Counted from the first letter of the stretch, positions 25,073 through 34,530 are shown. The stretch is 64,000 nt of DNA from Clostridiales bacterium 1_7_47FAA (GCA_000155435.1 DS990261.1:1012632-1076631); one strand, 5' to 3'. The notes: generated by a model not told the origin, from the letters alone. Made by a program: numbers and translations.

Positions 25073-26698
25073 ATGAGAAAACTTCTGTTTGTGTTTTTTT
25101 TGCTTGCGGGATTGGAACTGGTTGCCGCAGCAGGGATATTTGTGACATCCGGTATCTATAATGATAGCAGCCATCCGGCCGCCGGGCAGGGGAACCGGTA
25201 TGGGGATTACCAGGGGACGGTGGAAGGGGAGATTTACATTTACAAGGACCATGACCCGCGTTTCCACATAATCACGGACCCGGTACTGACCGACAATCCG
25301 GTGTCATATTCAGGAGGACTGGTCATACTGGAGCGGGACGGTCTGTATGGATACGCTGATTTTGAAGGAAACCGTGTCACGGACATACAATATGAAAACG
25401 CAGGCCGGTTCAGCGAAGGGCTGTCAGACGTTAAGAAGGATGGGAAATACGGTTTCATAGATGCATCCGGCCGCGAAATCATCCCTGTGATCTATGACCA
25501 GGTATCCCCGTTTGAAAACGGATATGCCGCAGTCAGGCTGGATGGCAAAAGAGGCGTGATTGACAGGAACGGCGGCATTGCGGTGCCCATTGAGCACACT
25601 CATCTGTTTACCGGTCATGATGACATTGCGCTTACCGGAGCCAATATAAAGACAGGCGAAGGGAAAGGGGATTACAGGACCATATACGGATTTGTCAATT
25701 ACAGGGAAGGAACCCAGGTCCCTTACCAGTACCAATCCATAAGCAATCTTTCAGACGGGTATTACAGTGTCAGCAAAGGGGCGGGATATGCCCTGATGGA
25801 CCCTCTTGGCAGGGAAGTGACGGAGCCGGTCTATGACTGGATTGGAAGCGTCAGCGGCCGGATTGCCGCGGCCTGTCTGGATGGCAGATGCGGCTACATC
25901 GACCTGGAGGGAAGGGAGATGGTGCCCTTTGGATACGATGCAGCATTTTTATTCTGCTATGGCCGGGGGTCGGTTTCAAAGGATGGGAAATGGGGATATG
26001 TGGACAGGAACGGCCGTGAGGTCATTCCACTGTCCTATGATTTTGCATCCAATTTCCAGAATGGGCTGGCAGTGGTCATCAAAGACGGCAGATACGGCCT
26101 GATTGACACCAATGGAAAACCGCGGATCCCAATCCAATATGACTGGGTCAGCGCGCTGGGGGAGGATGGTGTCATTACCGTCATGAAGGACGGCCGTTTC
26201 GGGTTCGTGGATGCGAAGGGAAATGAAATCGCTCCTGCCATATATGATCATGTCTATGACTTTAACGGCGGCTATGCAAAGGTGGAGCTGGGGGGAAAGA
26301 CCGGATACATGGACCGGCGGGGAAGGCTTGTAACCCCCGCTGCCTACGATGACCCGGATGGGGATAAAAACAGTGGGACGAGTAATTTCTACCTTCAGCG
26401 GGACATTGGCGGGGATATGATAGAGGTGCCCCTTCTGCCGGATGTGAATGTCCGTGTAAAGAAGGCGGACAGCTCCTTCACCGGCTGGTATCACAAAGGC
26501 TGGCAGGTCACTGGGTTCTATGACAATGACGGCAGGAAGCTGGCAAGCCCTGGAGACGGATATGAGGTGTATATCCTTCCTCCCAGGGACGTATCCTATA
26601 CCTATACAGGGTGTTATGGAAAAGCAATGATGTTCTGTTATAAGAATGGGGACAGATACGGCCTGTTCTGCGTAGCGGATACGGACGGTCCGGAATAG
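25073..26698 (+). CDS. WG-repeat (beta-propeller-like) surface or secreted protein
   Basis: 541 aa with an N-terminal hydrophobic segment (residues about 4-24; uncleaved anchor or signal). It is followed by about ten repeats of 30-45 residues of the form GYxDxxGxxVxPxxYDxxxxFxxG, the KWG/WG repeat. WG proteins are binding or structural modules without known enzyme activity. It stands alone between the uronic-acid operon and nifS. The last about 80 residues lack repeats. No partner is evident. Confidence 0.82.
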   Translation: MRKLLFVFFLLAGLELVAAAGIFVTSGIYNDSSHPAAGQGNRYGDYQGTVEGEIYIYKDHDPRFHIITDPVLTDNPVSYSGGLVILERDGLYGYADFEGNRVTDIQYENAGRFSEGLSDVKKDGKYGFIDASGREIIPVIYDQVSPFENGYAAVRLDGKRGVIDRNGGIAVPIEHTHLFTGHDDIALTGANIKTGEGKGDYRTIYGFVNYREGTQVPYQYQSISNLSDGYYSVSKGAGYALMDPLGREVTEPVYDWIGSVSGRIAAACLDGRCGYIDLEGREMVPFGYDAAFLFCYGRGSVSKDGKWGYVDRNGREVIPLSYDFASNFQNGLAVVIKDGRYGLIDTNGKPRIPIQYDWVSALGEDGVITVMKDGRFGFVDAKGNEIAPAIYDHVYDFNGGYAKVELGGKTGYMDRRGRLVTPAAYDDPDGDKNSGTSNFYLQRDIGGDMIEVPLLPDVNVRVKKADSSFTGWYHKGWQVTGFYDNDGRKLASPGDGYEVYILPPRDVSYTYTGCYGKAMMFCYKNGDRYGLFCVADTDGPE

Positions 26699-26758
26699 GG
26701 CATCCGGGGTGGATATTGTCACTGTTTTGCATATAATAACAGTACCAGACAAAATATA

Positions 26759-26797
26759 AGTATTCCTATTGAAATTGTAGGAATACTATGATATAGT
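26759..26797 (+). promoter_or_regulatory. nifS promoter overlapped by a perfect palindromic operator
   Basis: TTGAAA at 26769-26774, 17 bp, TATAGT at 26792-26797. A perfect 10-bp inverted repeat, AGTATTCCTA (26759-26768) and TAGGAATACT (26778-26787), straddles the -35 box and spacer. A dimeric repressor would block RNA polymerase here. By analogy with Fe-S and cysteine genes an Rrf2-family regulator (IscR or CymR type) is likely, but no such gene is in the window. Confidence 0.65.
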
Positions 26798-26852
26798 AGG
26801 AAGCGTAGATGAAGCTTTTAACTTTAGGACTACAGAAAGGCGGATTTTTAAT

Positions 26853-28049
26853 ATGAAACAGTTGATTTATCTTGATAATGCGGCCACCACCAAGACAAGG
26901 CCGGAAGTGGTTGAGGCCATGCTCCCGTATTTCACGGAGTTTTATGGCAATCCTTCCTCGGTCTATGATTTTTCCACAGAGAGTAAGAAAGCGGTGAACC
27001 ATGCAAGGGAGACCATTGCCCGGGCATTGGGGGCAAAGACCAATGAAATATATTTTACGGCAGGCGGCAGCGAGTCCGATAACTGGGCCCTGACAGCAAC
27101 TGCGGAAGCCTATGCTTCAAAGGGAAAACATATCATCACCACCAAGATTGAACACCATGCAATCCTCCACACCTGCCAGTATCTGGAGAAGAGGGGATAC
27201 GAGGTCACCTATCTGGATGTGGATGAGAACGGAGTGGTCAAGCTGGACGAACTTAAGAAGGCAATCCGGCCGGACACCATCCTGATTTCCATCATGTTTG
27301 CCAACAATGAGATCGGGACCATTGAGCCGATTAAGGAAATCGGCGCAATCGCAAAAGAACACGGCATCCTTTTCCACACAGATGCGGTACAGGCCTTTGC
27401 CCATGTGCCCATCCAGGTGGATGAATATAATATTGACATGCTCAGCTCCAGCGGCCATAAGTTAAACGGGCCAAAGGGAATCGGATTCCTCTATATCCGC
27501 ACAGGCGTGAAAATCCGCTCCTTTATACACGGCGGCGCACAGGAGCGCAAGCGCCGCGCGGGCACGGAAAATGTCCCTGGCATCGTGGGCTACGGCAAAG
27601 CGGTTGAGATTGCCATGAATAATATGGAAGAGCGCACAAAGAAGGAAACGGAACTCAGGGATTACCTGATGGACCGGGTCATGGACGAGGTGCCGTTTAC
27701 CAGGATTAACGGCTCACGCACCAGCCGCCTTCCTAATAATGTGAACTTTGCCTTCCAGTTCATTGAGGGCGAATCACTTTTGATTAAACTGGACATGGCC
27801 GGAATCTGCGGTTCCAGCGGTTCTGCCTGTACGTCAGGTTCCCTGGACCCGTCCCATGTGCTGCTGGCCATCGGCCTGCCCCATGAGATTGCCCATGGTT
27901 CCCTGCGCCTGACGCTGAGCGAGGAAAACACAAAGGAAGAAATGGATTACGTGGTGGAGCAGATTAAGGAGGTAGTGGCTTACCTGCGCAGCATGTCACC
28001 CTTATACGAAGACTATATGAAGCATAACAAACACAACAAACAAAATTAA
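26853..28049 (+). CDS. nifS: Cysteine desulfurase
   Basis: PLP enzyme of 398 aa that converts cysteine to alanine and loads persulfide sulfur. PLP lysine K203 follows H202 in SSGHKLNGPKG; the catalytic loop cysteine is C326 in GSSGSACTSGS, a long loop with the group I (NifS/IscS) signature. The sulfur goes to the IscU scaffold and to MnmA encoded directly downstream. Expression is probably controlled at the palindrome overlapping its promoter. Confidence 0.95.
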   Translation: MKQLIYLDNAATTKTRPEVVEAMLPYFTEFYGNPSSVYDFSTESKKAVNHARETIARALGAKTNEIYFTAGGSESDNWALTATAEAYASKGKHIITTKIEHHAILHTCQYLEKRGYEVTYLDVDENGVVKLDELKKAIRPDTILISIMFANNEIGTIEPIKEIGAIAKEHGILFHTDAVQAFAHVPIQVDEYNIDMLSSSGHKLNGPKGIGFLYIRTGVKIRSFIHGGAQERKRRAGTENVPGIVGYGKAVEIAMNNMEERTKKETELRDYLMDRVMDEVPFTRINGSRTSRLPNNVNFAFQFIEGESLLIKLDMAGICGSSGSACTSGSLDPSHVLLAIGLPHEIAHGSLRLTLSEENTKEEMDYVVEQIKEVVAYLRSMSPLYEDYMKHNKHNKQN

Positions 28050-28076
28050 GACAGAAATCCATCAGGAGGAAAACAG

Positions 28077-28514
28077 ATGTACACCGATAAAGTAATGGAC
28101 CATTTTGAGCACCCAAGGAATGTGGGTGAATTAGAGAACCCCAGCGGCATGGGAACCGTAGGCAATCCCAAATGCGGCGATATCATGAGGATTTATCTGG
28201 ACATTGACGAGAACCAGATCATAAGGGATGTAAAGTTTAAGACCTTTGGCTGCGGCGCTGCCGTTGCCACCAGCAGCATGGCAACCGAGCTTGTGAAAGG
28301 CAAATCCGTACAGGAAGCCATGGCAGTGACCAACAAAGCAGTGATGGAAGCACTTGACGGACTGCCGCCTGTTAAGGTACACTGTTCATTACTGGCAGAG
28401 GAGGCCATCCACGCCGCCCTCTGGGATTATGCACAGAAAAACGGTATTACCATTGAAGGACTGGAGAAGCCCAAGGATAATATTGAGGAAGAGGAAGAAG
28501 AGGAAGACTATTGA
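28077..28514 (+). CDS. Fe-S cluster scaffold protein (IscU/NifU N-terminal type)
   Basis: Assembles Fe-S clusters on three cysteines: C33 (NPKCGD), C59 (FGCGAA) and C103 ([11 protein letters not shown]), with stabilising D35. 145 aa, ending in a run of acidic residues. It follows nifS by 27 bp and overlaps mnmA by 4 bp. This nifS-iscU pair is the usual minimal ISC system of Clostridia. Confidence 0.93.
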   Translation: MYTDKVMDHFEHPRNVGELENPSGMGTVGNPKCGDIMRIYLDIDENQIIRDVKFKTFGCGAAVATSSMATELVKGKSVQEAMAVTNKAVMEALDGLPPVKVHCSLLAEEAIHAALWDYAQKNGITIEGLEKPKDNIEEEEEEEDY

Positions 28515-29587
28515 GTAAGAAGGTTGTAGTAGGCATGTCCGGAGGAGTTGACTCCTCCGTGGCTGCCTGGCTTTTAAAACAGCAGGGATACGATGTCATT
28601 GGCGTGACCATGCAGATATGGCAGGATGAGGATACGGATGTCCAGGAGGCAGAAGGGGGTTGCTGCGGCTTAAGCGCTGTGGATGATGCCCGCAGGGTTG
28701 CCATGGACCTCGGTATCCCTTATTATGTAATGAATTTTAAGGAAGAGTTCCGGACGAACGTGATGGACTATTTTGTGGGCGAATACGTGGCTGGAAGGAC
28801 CCCCAACCCGTGTATTGCCTGTAACCGCTATGTGAAGTGGGAATCGCTGCTGCGCCGCAGCATGGCAATCGGGGCGGATTACATCGCAACCGGGCATTAT
28901 GCGCAGATCTGCCAGCTTCCAAGCGGAAGATATGCCCTTAAGACCTCGGTGACAGCACAAAAGGACCAGACCTATGCACTGTATAACCTGACCCAGGAGC
29001 AGCTGGCCCGAACGCTGATGCCTGTGGGAAGCTACCACAAGGACGAGATCCGCAGGATGGCGGAGGACATAGGCCTGCAGGTGGCCCACAAGCCGGACAG
29101 CCAGGAAATCTGTTTCATACCGGACCACGACCATGCCCGCTTCATAGAAGCGTATACCGGGATGCAGGTCCCTGAGGGGAATTTTGTCGACCTGGAGGGC
29201 AATGTGCTTGGAAAACACAAGGGGATTTCCCATTACACCATAGGCCAGAGGAAAGGGCTGAACCTGTCCATGGGACATCCCGTGTTCGTGGTGGAGATAC
29301 GGCCTGAGACCAATGAGGTGGTTATCGGGGAAGGGAAAGATGTATTTACAAATGTCCTCTGCTGCGATAAACTGAACTGGATGGCAATAGACGGCCTGCA
29401 TGGGGAATCCATGGAGGTCACTGCCAAAATCAGATACAGCCACAAGGGTTCCCCGTGCACCATCCGTGAAATTGGCCGCGGTTTGGTGGAGTGCAGGTTC
29501 CATGAACCGGTCAGGGCAGCCACGCCGGGACAGGCCGTGGTGTTCTATGACGGGGACTACGTGGCGGGCGGAGGTACGATTTTATGA
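28511..29587 (+). CDS. mnmA: tRNA-specific 2-thiouridylase
   Basis: Thiolates U34 of tRNA Lys, Glu and Gln using sulfur from the desulfurase. 358 aa, usual length. The ATP-binding loop is GMSGGVDSS at 8-16; catalytic cysteines are C101 (NPCIAC) and C201 (QEICFIPD). The start is TTG at 28511 within TTGA shared with the iscU stop. The first ATG (28535) would cut into the ATP loop and is rejected. The next gene also starts by overlap. Confidence 0.95.
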   Translation: MSKKVVVGMSGGVDSSVAAWLLKQQGYDVIGVTMQIWQDEDTDVQEAEGGCCGLSAVDDARRVAMDLGIPYYVMNFKEEFRTNVMDYFVGEYVAGRTPNPCIACNRYVKWESLLRRSMAIGADYIATGHYAQICQLPSGRYALKTSVTAQKDQTYALYNLTQEQLARTLMPVGSYHKDEIRRMAEDIGLQVAHKPDSQEICFIPDHDHARFIEAYTGMQVPEGNFVDLEGNVLGKHKGISHYTIGQRKGLNLSMGHPVFVVEIRPETNEVVIGEGKDVFTNVLCCDKLNWMAIDGLHGESMEVTAKIRYSHKGSPCTIREIGRGLVECRFHEPVRAATPGQAVVFYDGDYVAGGGTIL

Positions 29588-30930
29588 GATTGCAGATAAA
29601 AAGATATGGGGCCGCGGCCCTGGCAGGAATCATGGCAGGCAGCCTGGCGCTGACAGGCTGCGGCAGTTATGCGTCAAGCAGTGAACTGAGGCAGCAGGCG
29701 GAAGCCTCCCTTTTGGACCAGGCGGACAGCGGGAGCGGGTCCGGCCAGGGCATCCAGGTGGAACCGGACAGCGGGACGGCGGACAGTGGGACACCGGACA
29801 ATCCGGGAACACGGGATGGCCGGGGGACGCCGGACGGCCAGGATGACCGGACCGGAGGGCCGTCAGCTGAAACCATCCGTGTGGAGACCGGGCTTACAAC
29901 CGCCCCCATGCCTGAATTTGAGTCCGTGAAGGACGATGTATATGTCAAGACAGAGGATGGGGGAAGCGTCCGTCTGCGCTCATCCTGCGACACGGGCAGC
30001 GATGCCAACATCGTGACATACGCCAGTTCCGGCACCAGGCTTACACGTACCGGAAAGGGAAGTGAATGGACCAGGATTGATTACAACGGTACCCCGGCCT
30101 ACATATCATCTGCATATATCACCACGGACGTGCCGGAGACAACGGCTGCACCGGCTGGCGGCGTGTGTGTGGACAGCGGGGAAGTGACGCTGAACCCGTC
30201 CTGGAAGTATGCGGAGTTCTCCAAAATCAACACAGGGGCTGCCGTCCTGTACCGTTCAGAGGCAGGGACCAGGAAGAACATCACAATCTGCGTCAACGCG
30301 GGCCATGGCACCAAGGGCGGTTCATCCGTGAAGACCCTGTGCCATCCCGACGGCACGCCCAAGGTAACAGGCGGCACCACTGGCGCAGGCGCCACATCCG
30401 CGGCAGCCGTGTCCGGCGGCATGACCTTTGCGGACGGCACGGCGGAGAGCAAGGTAACCCTTGCCATGGCCAGGATCTTGAAGGATAAGCTTCTGGCGGC
30501 AGGCTATGATGTGCTGATGATACGTGAAAATGATGACGTCCAGCTGGATAACGTGGCAAGGACCGTGATTGCCAACAATGCCAGCGACTGCCACATTGCC
30601 CTTCACTGGGATTCCACCACCAGCAACAAGGGGGCATTTTACATGAGCGTGCCCAATGTGGAGTCCTACAGGAACATGGAGCCGGTCAAATCCCACTGGC
30701 AGCAGCACAATGCGCTGGGGGAAAGCCTGGTGGCAGGCCTGAAAGGCGCCGGGGTAAAGATTTTCTCAGGCGGTTCCATGGCCATGGACCTGACCCAGAC
30801 CTCCTATTCCACTGTCCCGTCCGTGGATATCGAGCTGGGGGATAAGGCATCCGACCATTCACAGGCAACCCTGAACACGCTGGCAGACGGCCTGCTGGCC
30901 GGAATCAACCAGTATTTTGGGCAATCATAG
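29584..30930 (+). CDS. Lipoprotein N-acetylmuramoyl-L-alanine amidase with SH3-like domain
   Basis: Cell-wall hydrolase of 448 aa: lipobox LTGC (C26), an Asp/Gly/Thr/Pro-rich linker (about 45-100, imperfect GTxD/DSGT repeats), a bacterial SH3 segment (about 118-180), and an Amidase_3 catalytic domain from about 235. Zinc residues are seen in NAGHG, IALHWD and the late DIELGD glutamate. It overlaps mnmA by 4 bp, so it is co-transcribed with sulfur-transfer genes although the functions are unrelated. Substrate: the amide bond between muramic acid and peptide. Confidence 0.87.
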   Translation: MRLQIKRYGAAALAGIMAGSLALTGCGSYASSSELRQQAEASLLDQADSGSGSGQGIQVEPDSGTADSGTPDNPGTRDGRGTPDGQDDRTGGPSAETIRVETGLTTAPMPEFESVKDDVYVKTEDGGSVRLRSSCDTGSDANIVTYASSGTRLTRTGKGSEWTRIDYNGTPAYISSAYITTDVPETTAAPAGGVCVDSGEVTLNPSWKYAEFSKINTGAAVLYRSEAGTRKNITICVNAGHGTKGGSSVKTLCHPDGTPKVTGGTTGAGATSAAAVSGGMTFADGTAESKVTLAMARILKDKLLAAGYDVLMIRENDDVQLDNVARTVIANNASDCHIALHWDSTTSNKGAFYMSVPNVESYRNMEPVKSHWQQHNALGESLVAGLKGAGVKIFSGGSMAMDLTQTSYSTVPSVDIELGDKASDHSQATLNTLADGLLAGINQYFGQS

Positions 30931-31064
30931 GATACTGCACATAAAAGCCTTGTTTGTTTATTAACATTTTCTTACATAACCCTTCTTATAATAGACAAAA
31001 TCTGAAAACTGCATTACAATGGGTATAACAGTTTAATTATTGTCAATATAAGGAGGGACTTTTT

Positions 31065-31871
31065 ATGAAATGTATGAAACGCCTGCTGGCTGTTATCCTT
31101 GGCGCAGCGCTTCTCTGCCCTATGACCGCGTATGCCGGCCAGACAGAGGAAGCCAAGACATTGTATGACCAGGTACAGGAGAAGAGCAATGCCATCACGG
31201 ACATGAATGCTTTTTATGATTTCAAGATTAAGCTTGGCGGTTCCATGATGGAGAATGCAGGTCTTACCGACACAGACATGCGGCTGGAGATGAATGTCAA
31301 GATGAACCATCTGACGGAGCCGGCCCTGATGCGCTACATGGCTTACTGCAGGATGACCGACCAGGATGGCAGCCAGATGACTTATTCCATGTACTATCTG
31401 GACGGATATATGTATATGGATATGCTGGGACAGAAGATTAAGATGCCCATGGCCATGGGTGACATGATGCAGCAGAGCATGGCCAGCGCCAATGCCTTTG
31501 ATGTCCCCACGGATATCATTAAGGATATGAACCTGTGGGATGAAGGCGAGAACAAGGTAATCGGATTTACCATTGATGACAACCGGATGAATGAATTCCT
31601 TCAGACCGTATTAAGCTCCACCGGACTTACGGGAATGGTGGACGGAACCAGCATGAGCCTTCATAACATGAAGGGCGAGTATGTTGTGGATCCAAACGGC
31701 AATCTGATTAAGATGCGCCTTAAGATGGATATGTCCATGACCATGGACGGCGAGACCATGACCATGAGCATGGACGGCGATGTGGGTATTGCGGATCCCG
31801 GCCAGCCAGTGGATGTTCCGGTTCCCAATGTTGCCGAGTACACCGATATAACGGCAGCAGCCAACCAGTAA
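31065..31871 (+). CDS. Secreted DUF6612-like protein of unknown function
   Basis: 268 aa. A signal peptide ends near AYA (residues 23-25). The mature protein is Met- and Asp-rich with alternating beta-strand patterns (MYYLDGYMYMDMLGQKIKMP) as in the DUF6612/LolA-like lipoproteins of Clostridia, which bind hydrophobic cargo in related families. There is no lipobox cysteine, so it is predicted free or wall-associated. AAGGAGGG precedes the start. TATAAT at 30987-30992 in the 134-bp upstream gap is a possible -10 box. Family name from recognition only. Confidence 0.6.
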   Translation: MKCMKRLLAVILGAALLCPMTAYAGQTEEAKTLYDQVQEKSNAITDMNAFYDFKIKLGGSMMENAGLTDTDMRLEMNVKMNHLTEPALMRYMAYCRMTDQDGSQMTYSMYYLDGYMYMDMLGQKIKMPMAMGDMMQQSMASANAFDVPTDIIKDMNLWDEGENKVIGFTIDDNRMNEFLQTVLSSTGLTGMVDGTSMSLHNMKGEYVVDPNGNLIKMRLKMDMSMTMDGETMTMSMDGDVGIADPGQPVDVPVPNVAEYTDITAAANQ

Positions 31872-31963
31872 TACCGGCCAGTTATAAAAAAGAGTAAAAA
31901 AGTTATGCCAGCTACTACACAAAACACGAAATTTAGTGTATAATGCAGTAGTTGGCATTTTTT

Positions 31964-32052
31964 GGAGGAGTACCCAAGTGGCTGAAGGGTCTGGCTTCGA
32001 ACACCAGTAGGTCGGTAGCACCGGCGCGAGGGTTCAAATCCCTCCTCCTCCG
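31964..32052 (+). tRNA. tRNA-Ser (anticodon CGA)
   Basis: 89-nt class II tRNA. Acceptor GGAGGAG/CTCCTCC, D stem CCC/GGG, anticodon loop TTCGAAC with CGA at 31997-31999, long variable arm, T arm GAGGG-TTCAAAT-CCCTC, discriminator G. The 31:39 pair is C-A. CCA is not encoded. TATAAT at 31939-31944 is the likely -10 box. Confidence 0.95.
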
Positions 32053-32139
32053 TTTGAAACGCCCGGCGCGGGTATGGGCATCCATTCCTGCTAAGCGTAC
32101 TTTAGACCGTCAGTTCATGGATTGGCGGTATTTTCATGT

Positions 32140-32224
32140 CTGAAACCAAGGTGTTCGTGTCCGAAACTCAGGTTTTCATATCTGAACCCCAGGTGTTCGT
32201 GTCCGAAACTCAGGTTTTCATGTC
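32140..32224. repeat. 21-bp tandem repeat (42-bp higher order) after the tRNA
   Basis: Four 21-bp units of the form YGAAACYCAGGTKTTCRTRTC. Units 1 and 3 (GTGTTCGTGTC) and units 2 and 4 (GTTTTCATRTC) alternate, so the array duplicated as pairs. Noncoding. The CCCCGG-TT-CCGGGG palindrome follows at 32231-32244 and may terminate the tRNA transcript. Confidence 0.8.
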
Positions 32225-32270
32225 CACTGACCCCGGTTCCGGGGGATTTTCAAAAATATCCAAATTAAAT

Positions 32271-32300
32271 GGGACTTTTTCCGGCATTTTACAGTCTAAT
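32271..32300 (+). promoter_or_regulatory. ECF-type promoter remnant before the sigma pseudogene
   Basis: GGGACTTTTT and AGTCTAAT about 18 bp apart resemble the auto-regulated promoters of ECF sigma factors, as at 34531-34557 for the intact sigma gene. Assignment is by resemblance. Confidence 0.35.
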
Positions 32301-32354
32301 AGATAGAAGCATGGAAAACATGTGACTGTACGTACAGAAAAGAGAGGAACAGCA

Positions 32355-32480
32355 ATGGAAAACTTAATAAAGAAAGTAAAATTGCGGGATGCGGATGTTT
32401 TTACAGAGCTGATGCAGCAGCAGATGCAGAACATGTACAAAACAGACCGGGCTGTTTTATACAATGAGGAGGATGTGCCG
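32355..32480 (+). pseudogene. Truncated ECF sigma factor gene (sigma region 2 remnant)
   Basis: From ATG at 32355 (AGAGGAAC upstream) about 40 residues read as the start of a sigma-70-type factor: MENLIKKVKLRDADVFTELM, then QQQMQNMYKT and YNEEDV, the usual region 2.1-2.2 wording. Where the conserved DAIQDT core should follow, the frame switches to unrelated sequence, and the rest of region 2, region 4 and the anti-sigma gene are missing. A deletion therefore removed most of the gene. The frame stays open to 32633 but that tail overlaps opposite-strand small genes. Confidence 0.7.
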
Positions 32481-32533
32481 GAGATTCCATCCCGGGATAA
32501 GGACAGATGCTGTATATGTACAGCCCTGATGAA

Positions 32534-32698
32534 TCAGGACTGCATGCCGCGCTGGGGGCATTCTTCCGGTATGGAAGGGGTTGCGTTATCAGCTCCCGGA
32601 AGGTCAATCTCCGGTATGTCCCCATCTCCATAGGTGCTGCTGTTCCGGCCCGGAAGTTCCATTGGTTCCATAGGTCTTTGGGTCTGTCCTGCATCCAT
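32534..32698 (-). CDS. Hypothetical 54-aa protein, Pro/Glu-rich
   Basis: Small frame starting 7 bp after the stop of the conserved small protein at 32705-32896, with AAAGGGTG about 7 bases before the ATG at 32698. It contains RPMEPMELPG and ends PEECPQRGMQS. I recognise no family. The tight spacing suggests translation from the same transcript; it may instead be a truncated relic at the deletion that destroyed the sigma gene. Confidence 0.35.
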   Translation of the reverse strand: MDAGQTQRPMEPMELPGRNSSTYGDGDIPEIDLPGADNATPSIPEECPQRGMQS

Positions 32699-32704
32699 GT
32701 TCCA

Positions 32705-32896
32705 TCACCCTTTCGTAAACATGTTCTCCACATAGTTGCGCATTTCCTGGCGGCTTTCAATGGTCCTGGCTCCATCCACAATCCGCTCCTGTTCCGGTTT
32801 GCTCAGTCCGGCAAAGCGGTTCAGGGCATCGGAGTGCATGGCCAGTTCCATGGTAAAGCCGATGGGCAGTTCATCGTTGTTAATCTTATTTATCAT
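32705..32896 (-). CDS. Conserved small protein of Lachnospiraceae type, unknown function
   Basis: 63 aa with an all-helical, charged pattern: INNDELPIGFTMELAMHSDA, then LSKPEQERIV and a SRQEMRNYVENMF tail. Small proteins starting KINNDELPIGF are, to my knowledge, widespread in Clostridia without assigned function. The ATG at 32896 is chosen because GTGAGGTG lies 6 bp upstream; ATG 32902 or GTG 32905 would sit on the ribosome site. It is isolated from the RsiV gene by a bidirectional terminator. Confidence 0.65.
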   Translation of the reverse strand: MINKINNDELPIGFTMELAMHSDALNRFAGLSKPEQERIVDGARTIESRQEMRNYVENMFTKG

Positions 32897-32996
32897 GTTC
32901 ATCACCTCACGGTTAGTATGGAACCGGGACAGTAAAAATATGCGCGTACATTATAATATGAATTCCTGTTTTCAAATACGACCCAGTGCATGACAG

Positions 32997-33026
32997 AAAG
33001 CCGTGACCACATACAGTCACGGCTTT
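32997..33026. terminator. Bidirectional terminator after the RsiV-like gene
   Basis: A perfect 11-bp stem AAAGCCGTGAC/GTCACGGCTTT with an 8-nt loop and A/T tails. It lies 60 bp past the stop of the minus-strand anti-sigma gene. Confidence 0.7.
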
Positions 33027-33087
33027 ATCAGGGTTTTCCTTATCAGGATTTATTTTCCTTATAAGAATTTACTTTTCTTTTGATGAT

Positions 33088-33975
33088 TTAAAATGTTCCG
33101 GTTACCGAAGCAGGGATCGTGAAATCAACCGCCCCCATATAACCGGGAGCCACCTCATATTCTGCAAATGCTATCACAAGCTCGCCCCTGTCATTGAAAT
33201 AGTAGCTCTCGTCTCCCGTCAGACCCTTGAAGTCATCCTCCGGCATCTCGGAATTGTAGAAATAAATGATATTGTCGTCAGCCGCCATCTGGTCGGTCAT
33301 CTGCTGTTTGATGTTATTGCTGACAGCCTCCAGCATACCCGGCTTATCCTTAAGAAGTTCCTTGAGGGGGATTACACTGCCTGTGGATTTATCAATGGTA
33401 AATATCTTTACAAACTGGGTGCCGCTGGCCATGGTAAGGGTGGTGTCAATCCGGATGCACAGGTAGCGGTCCGTGTCGGTGACCACCTTGTAGCTGGAAT
33501 CCAGTCCATAATGCCCCTGTCCGTTATCCTTGGCAACCTCCTCCTCATACATGGCAATCAGCTCATTGGCATAATCCTCAATGGACTTGTTGGCAGGGAC
33601 CTGAGTGTCCTGTCCATTGTCCAGGGTGACCTGGGGGACCTTTATGTCTGCCTGTAGGTTTCCGCGGCTGTCCTCAAAGGTGCGGAAGGTAACCACTTTG
33701 GCGATGGAACCGATGAGGGGAATCTGTTCCATTGCATTGGCAGTGGTGGGGTTTAAATTGGCAAGTAGTGTTATGGTCAGCATGGCTGCAACGGCTGCGC
33801 CGCCTGTCTTCTTAAAAGATTTCATGATAATCACGCCTTTCTGTTCTTTTTTTGCCTGGGCAATGCCTGCTTTCATGCGCTGCCTGGCTTCTTCCGGTAC
33901 GGGGATGTGTTCATATTCCTGCTTTAACATATCAATCTGTTTCGATTCGTCCTGTTTTAAATGTTCCTGCTTCAT
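33088..33975 (-). CDS. RsiV-like anti-sigma factor (DUF4163/DUF3298)
   Basis: Membrane-bound inhibitor of the adjacent ECF sigma factor, 295 aa. It has a cytoplasmic N-terminal segment rich in Lys/Glu, one transmembrane helix at about 57-76, and an external DUF3298-type domain (SYKVVTDTDRYLCIRIDTTL; TIDKSTGSVIPLKELLKD; FYNSEMPEDDFKGLTGDESY). In RsiV this domain binds lysozyme, which triggers cleavage and sigma release. Start 33975 has AAAGGAG at an 8-base distance; 33981 would be too close. It is 15 bp after the sigma gene. Confidence 0.82.
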   Translation of the reverse strand: MKQEHLKQDESKQIDMLKQEYEHIPVPEEARQRMKAGIAQAKKEQKGVIIMKSFKKTGGAAVAAMLTITLLANLNPTTANAMEQIPLIGSIAKVVTFRTFEDSRGNLQADIKVPQVTLDNGQDTQVPANKSIEDYANELIAMYEEEVAKDNGQGHYGLDSSYKVVTDTDRYLCIRIDTTLTMASGTQFVKIFTIDKSTGSVIPLKELLKDKPGMLEAVSNNIKQQMTDQMAADDNIIYFYNSEMPEDDFKGLTGDESYYFNDRGELVIAFAEYEVAPGYMGAVDFTIPASVTGTF

Positions 33976-33990
33976 GGACATGGCTCCTTT

Positions 33991-34494
33991 CTAAGACTTA
34001 TCCGGTATTTCCCTGTAATGTTCTGCCTCCAGGTTCAGTCTGAGTTTTTTTAAGGACCTGTATAATCTGGCTTTTACTGTGTTTAAATTGTCGCCTACAA
34101 TATCCGCAATATCCTCCAACTTTAAATCTTCAAAGTACCGCAGCAGGATTATGGTCCTGCTCTTGTCATCCAGCTGGTTTAATACAGTCCGCAGCTCCAG
34201 GTCCCGGTACTGGTCCTCCACCGGTATCTCCGGCAGTTCCTCTGTGGTTGTTTCCTTCTTTTTCCTGCGCAGCATATCCAGGGCGGTGTTGACTACAATC
34301 CTGTAAATCCATGTGGACAGGTAGTCTTTATTCCTGACCTTTCTGCAGTCCCTGATTGCCCGGTAGGCGCTTTCCTGGACCACATCCAGGGCATCATCTT
34401 CATTGCGCATATAGCTATATGCAAGGCGGTAATAACGCTCATAGTTATCAGTGAGGATCTGTTCCGTCTCCGCCGTATTGTTCTGAAAGCCCAT
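33991..34494 (-). CDS. ECF RNA polymerase sigma factor (SigV-like)
   Basis: 167 aa with sigma region 2 (YYRLAYSYMRNEDDALDVVQ) and region 4 (RTIILLRYFEDLKLEDIADI, helix-turn-helix to KARLYRSLKKLR). Start 34494 lies 9 bases after AAAGGAGG; the ATG at 34503 touches it. An ECF-type promoter upstream suggests autoregulation, and the RsiV-like partner follows. By analogy with B. subtilis SigV it should answer lysozyme or other wall stress; the amidase gene on the opposite side may be part of the same response. Confidence 0.88.
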   Translation of the reverse strand: MGFQNNTAETEQILTDNYERYYRLAYSYMRNEDDALDVVQESAYRAIRDCRKVRNKDYLSTWIYRIVVNTALDMLRRKKKETTTEELPEIPVEDQYRDLELRTVLNQLDDKSRTIILLRYFEDLKLEDIADIVGDNLNTVKARLYRSLKKLRLNLEAEHYREIPDKS

Positions 34495-34530
34495 GCAATG
34501 CATCCTCCTTTCATTTGGTTCTGTCTGTTA

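Noticed and set aside
32355..32633. Complete 90-aa sigma-like protein
   Set aside because: After about 40 sigma-like residues the frame carries unrelated sequence antisense to small genes; treated as a truncated gene.
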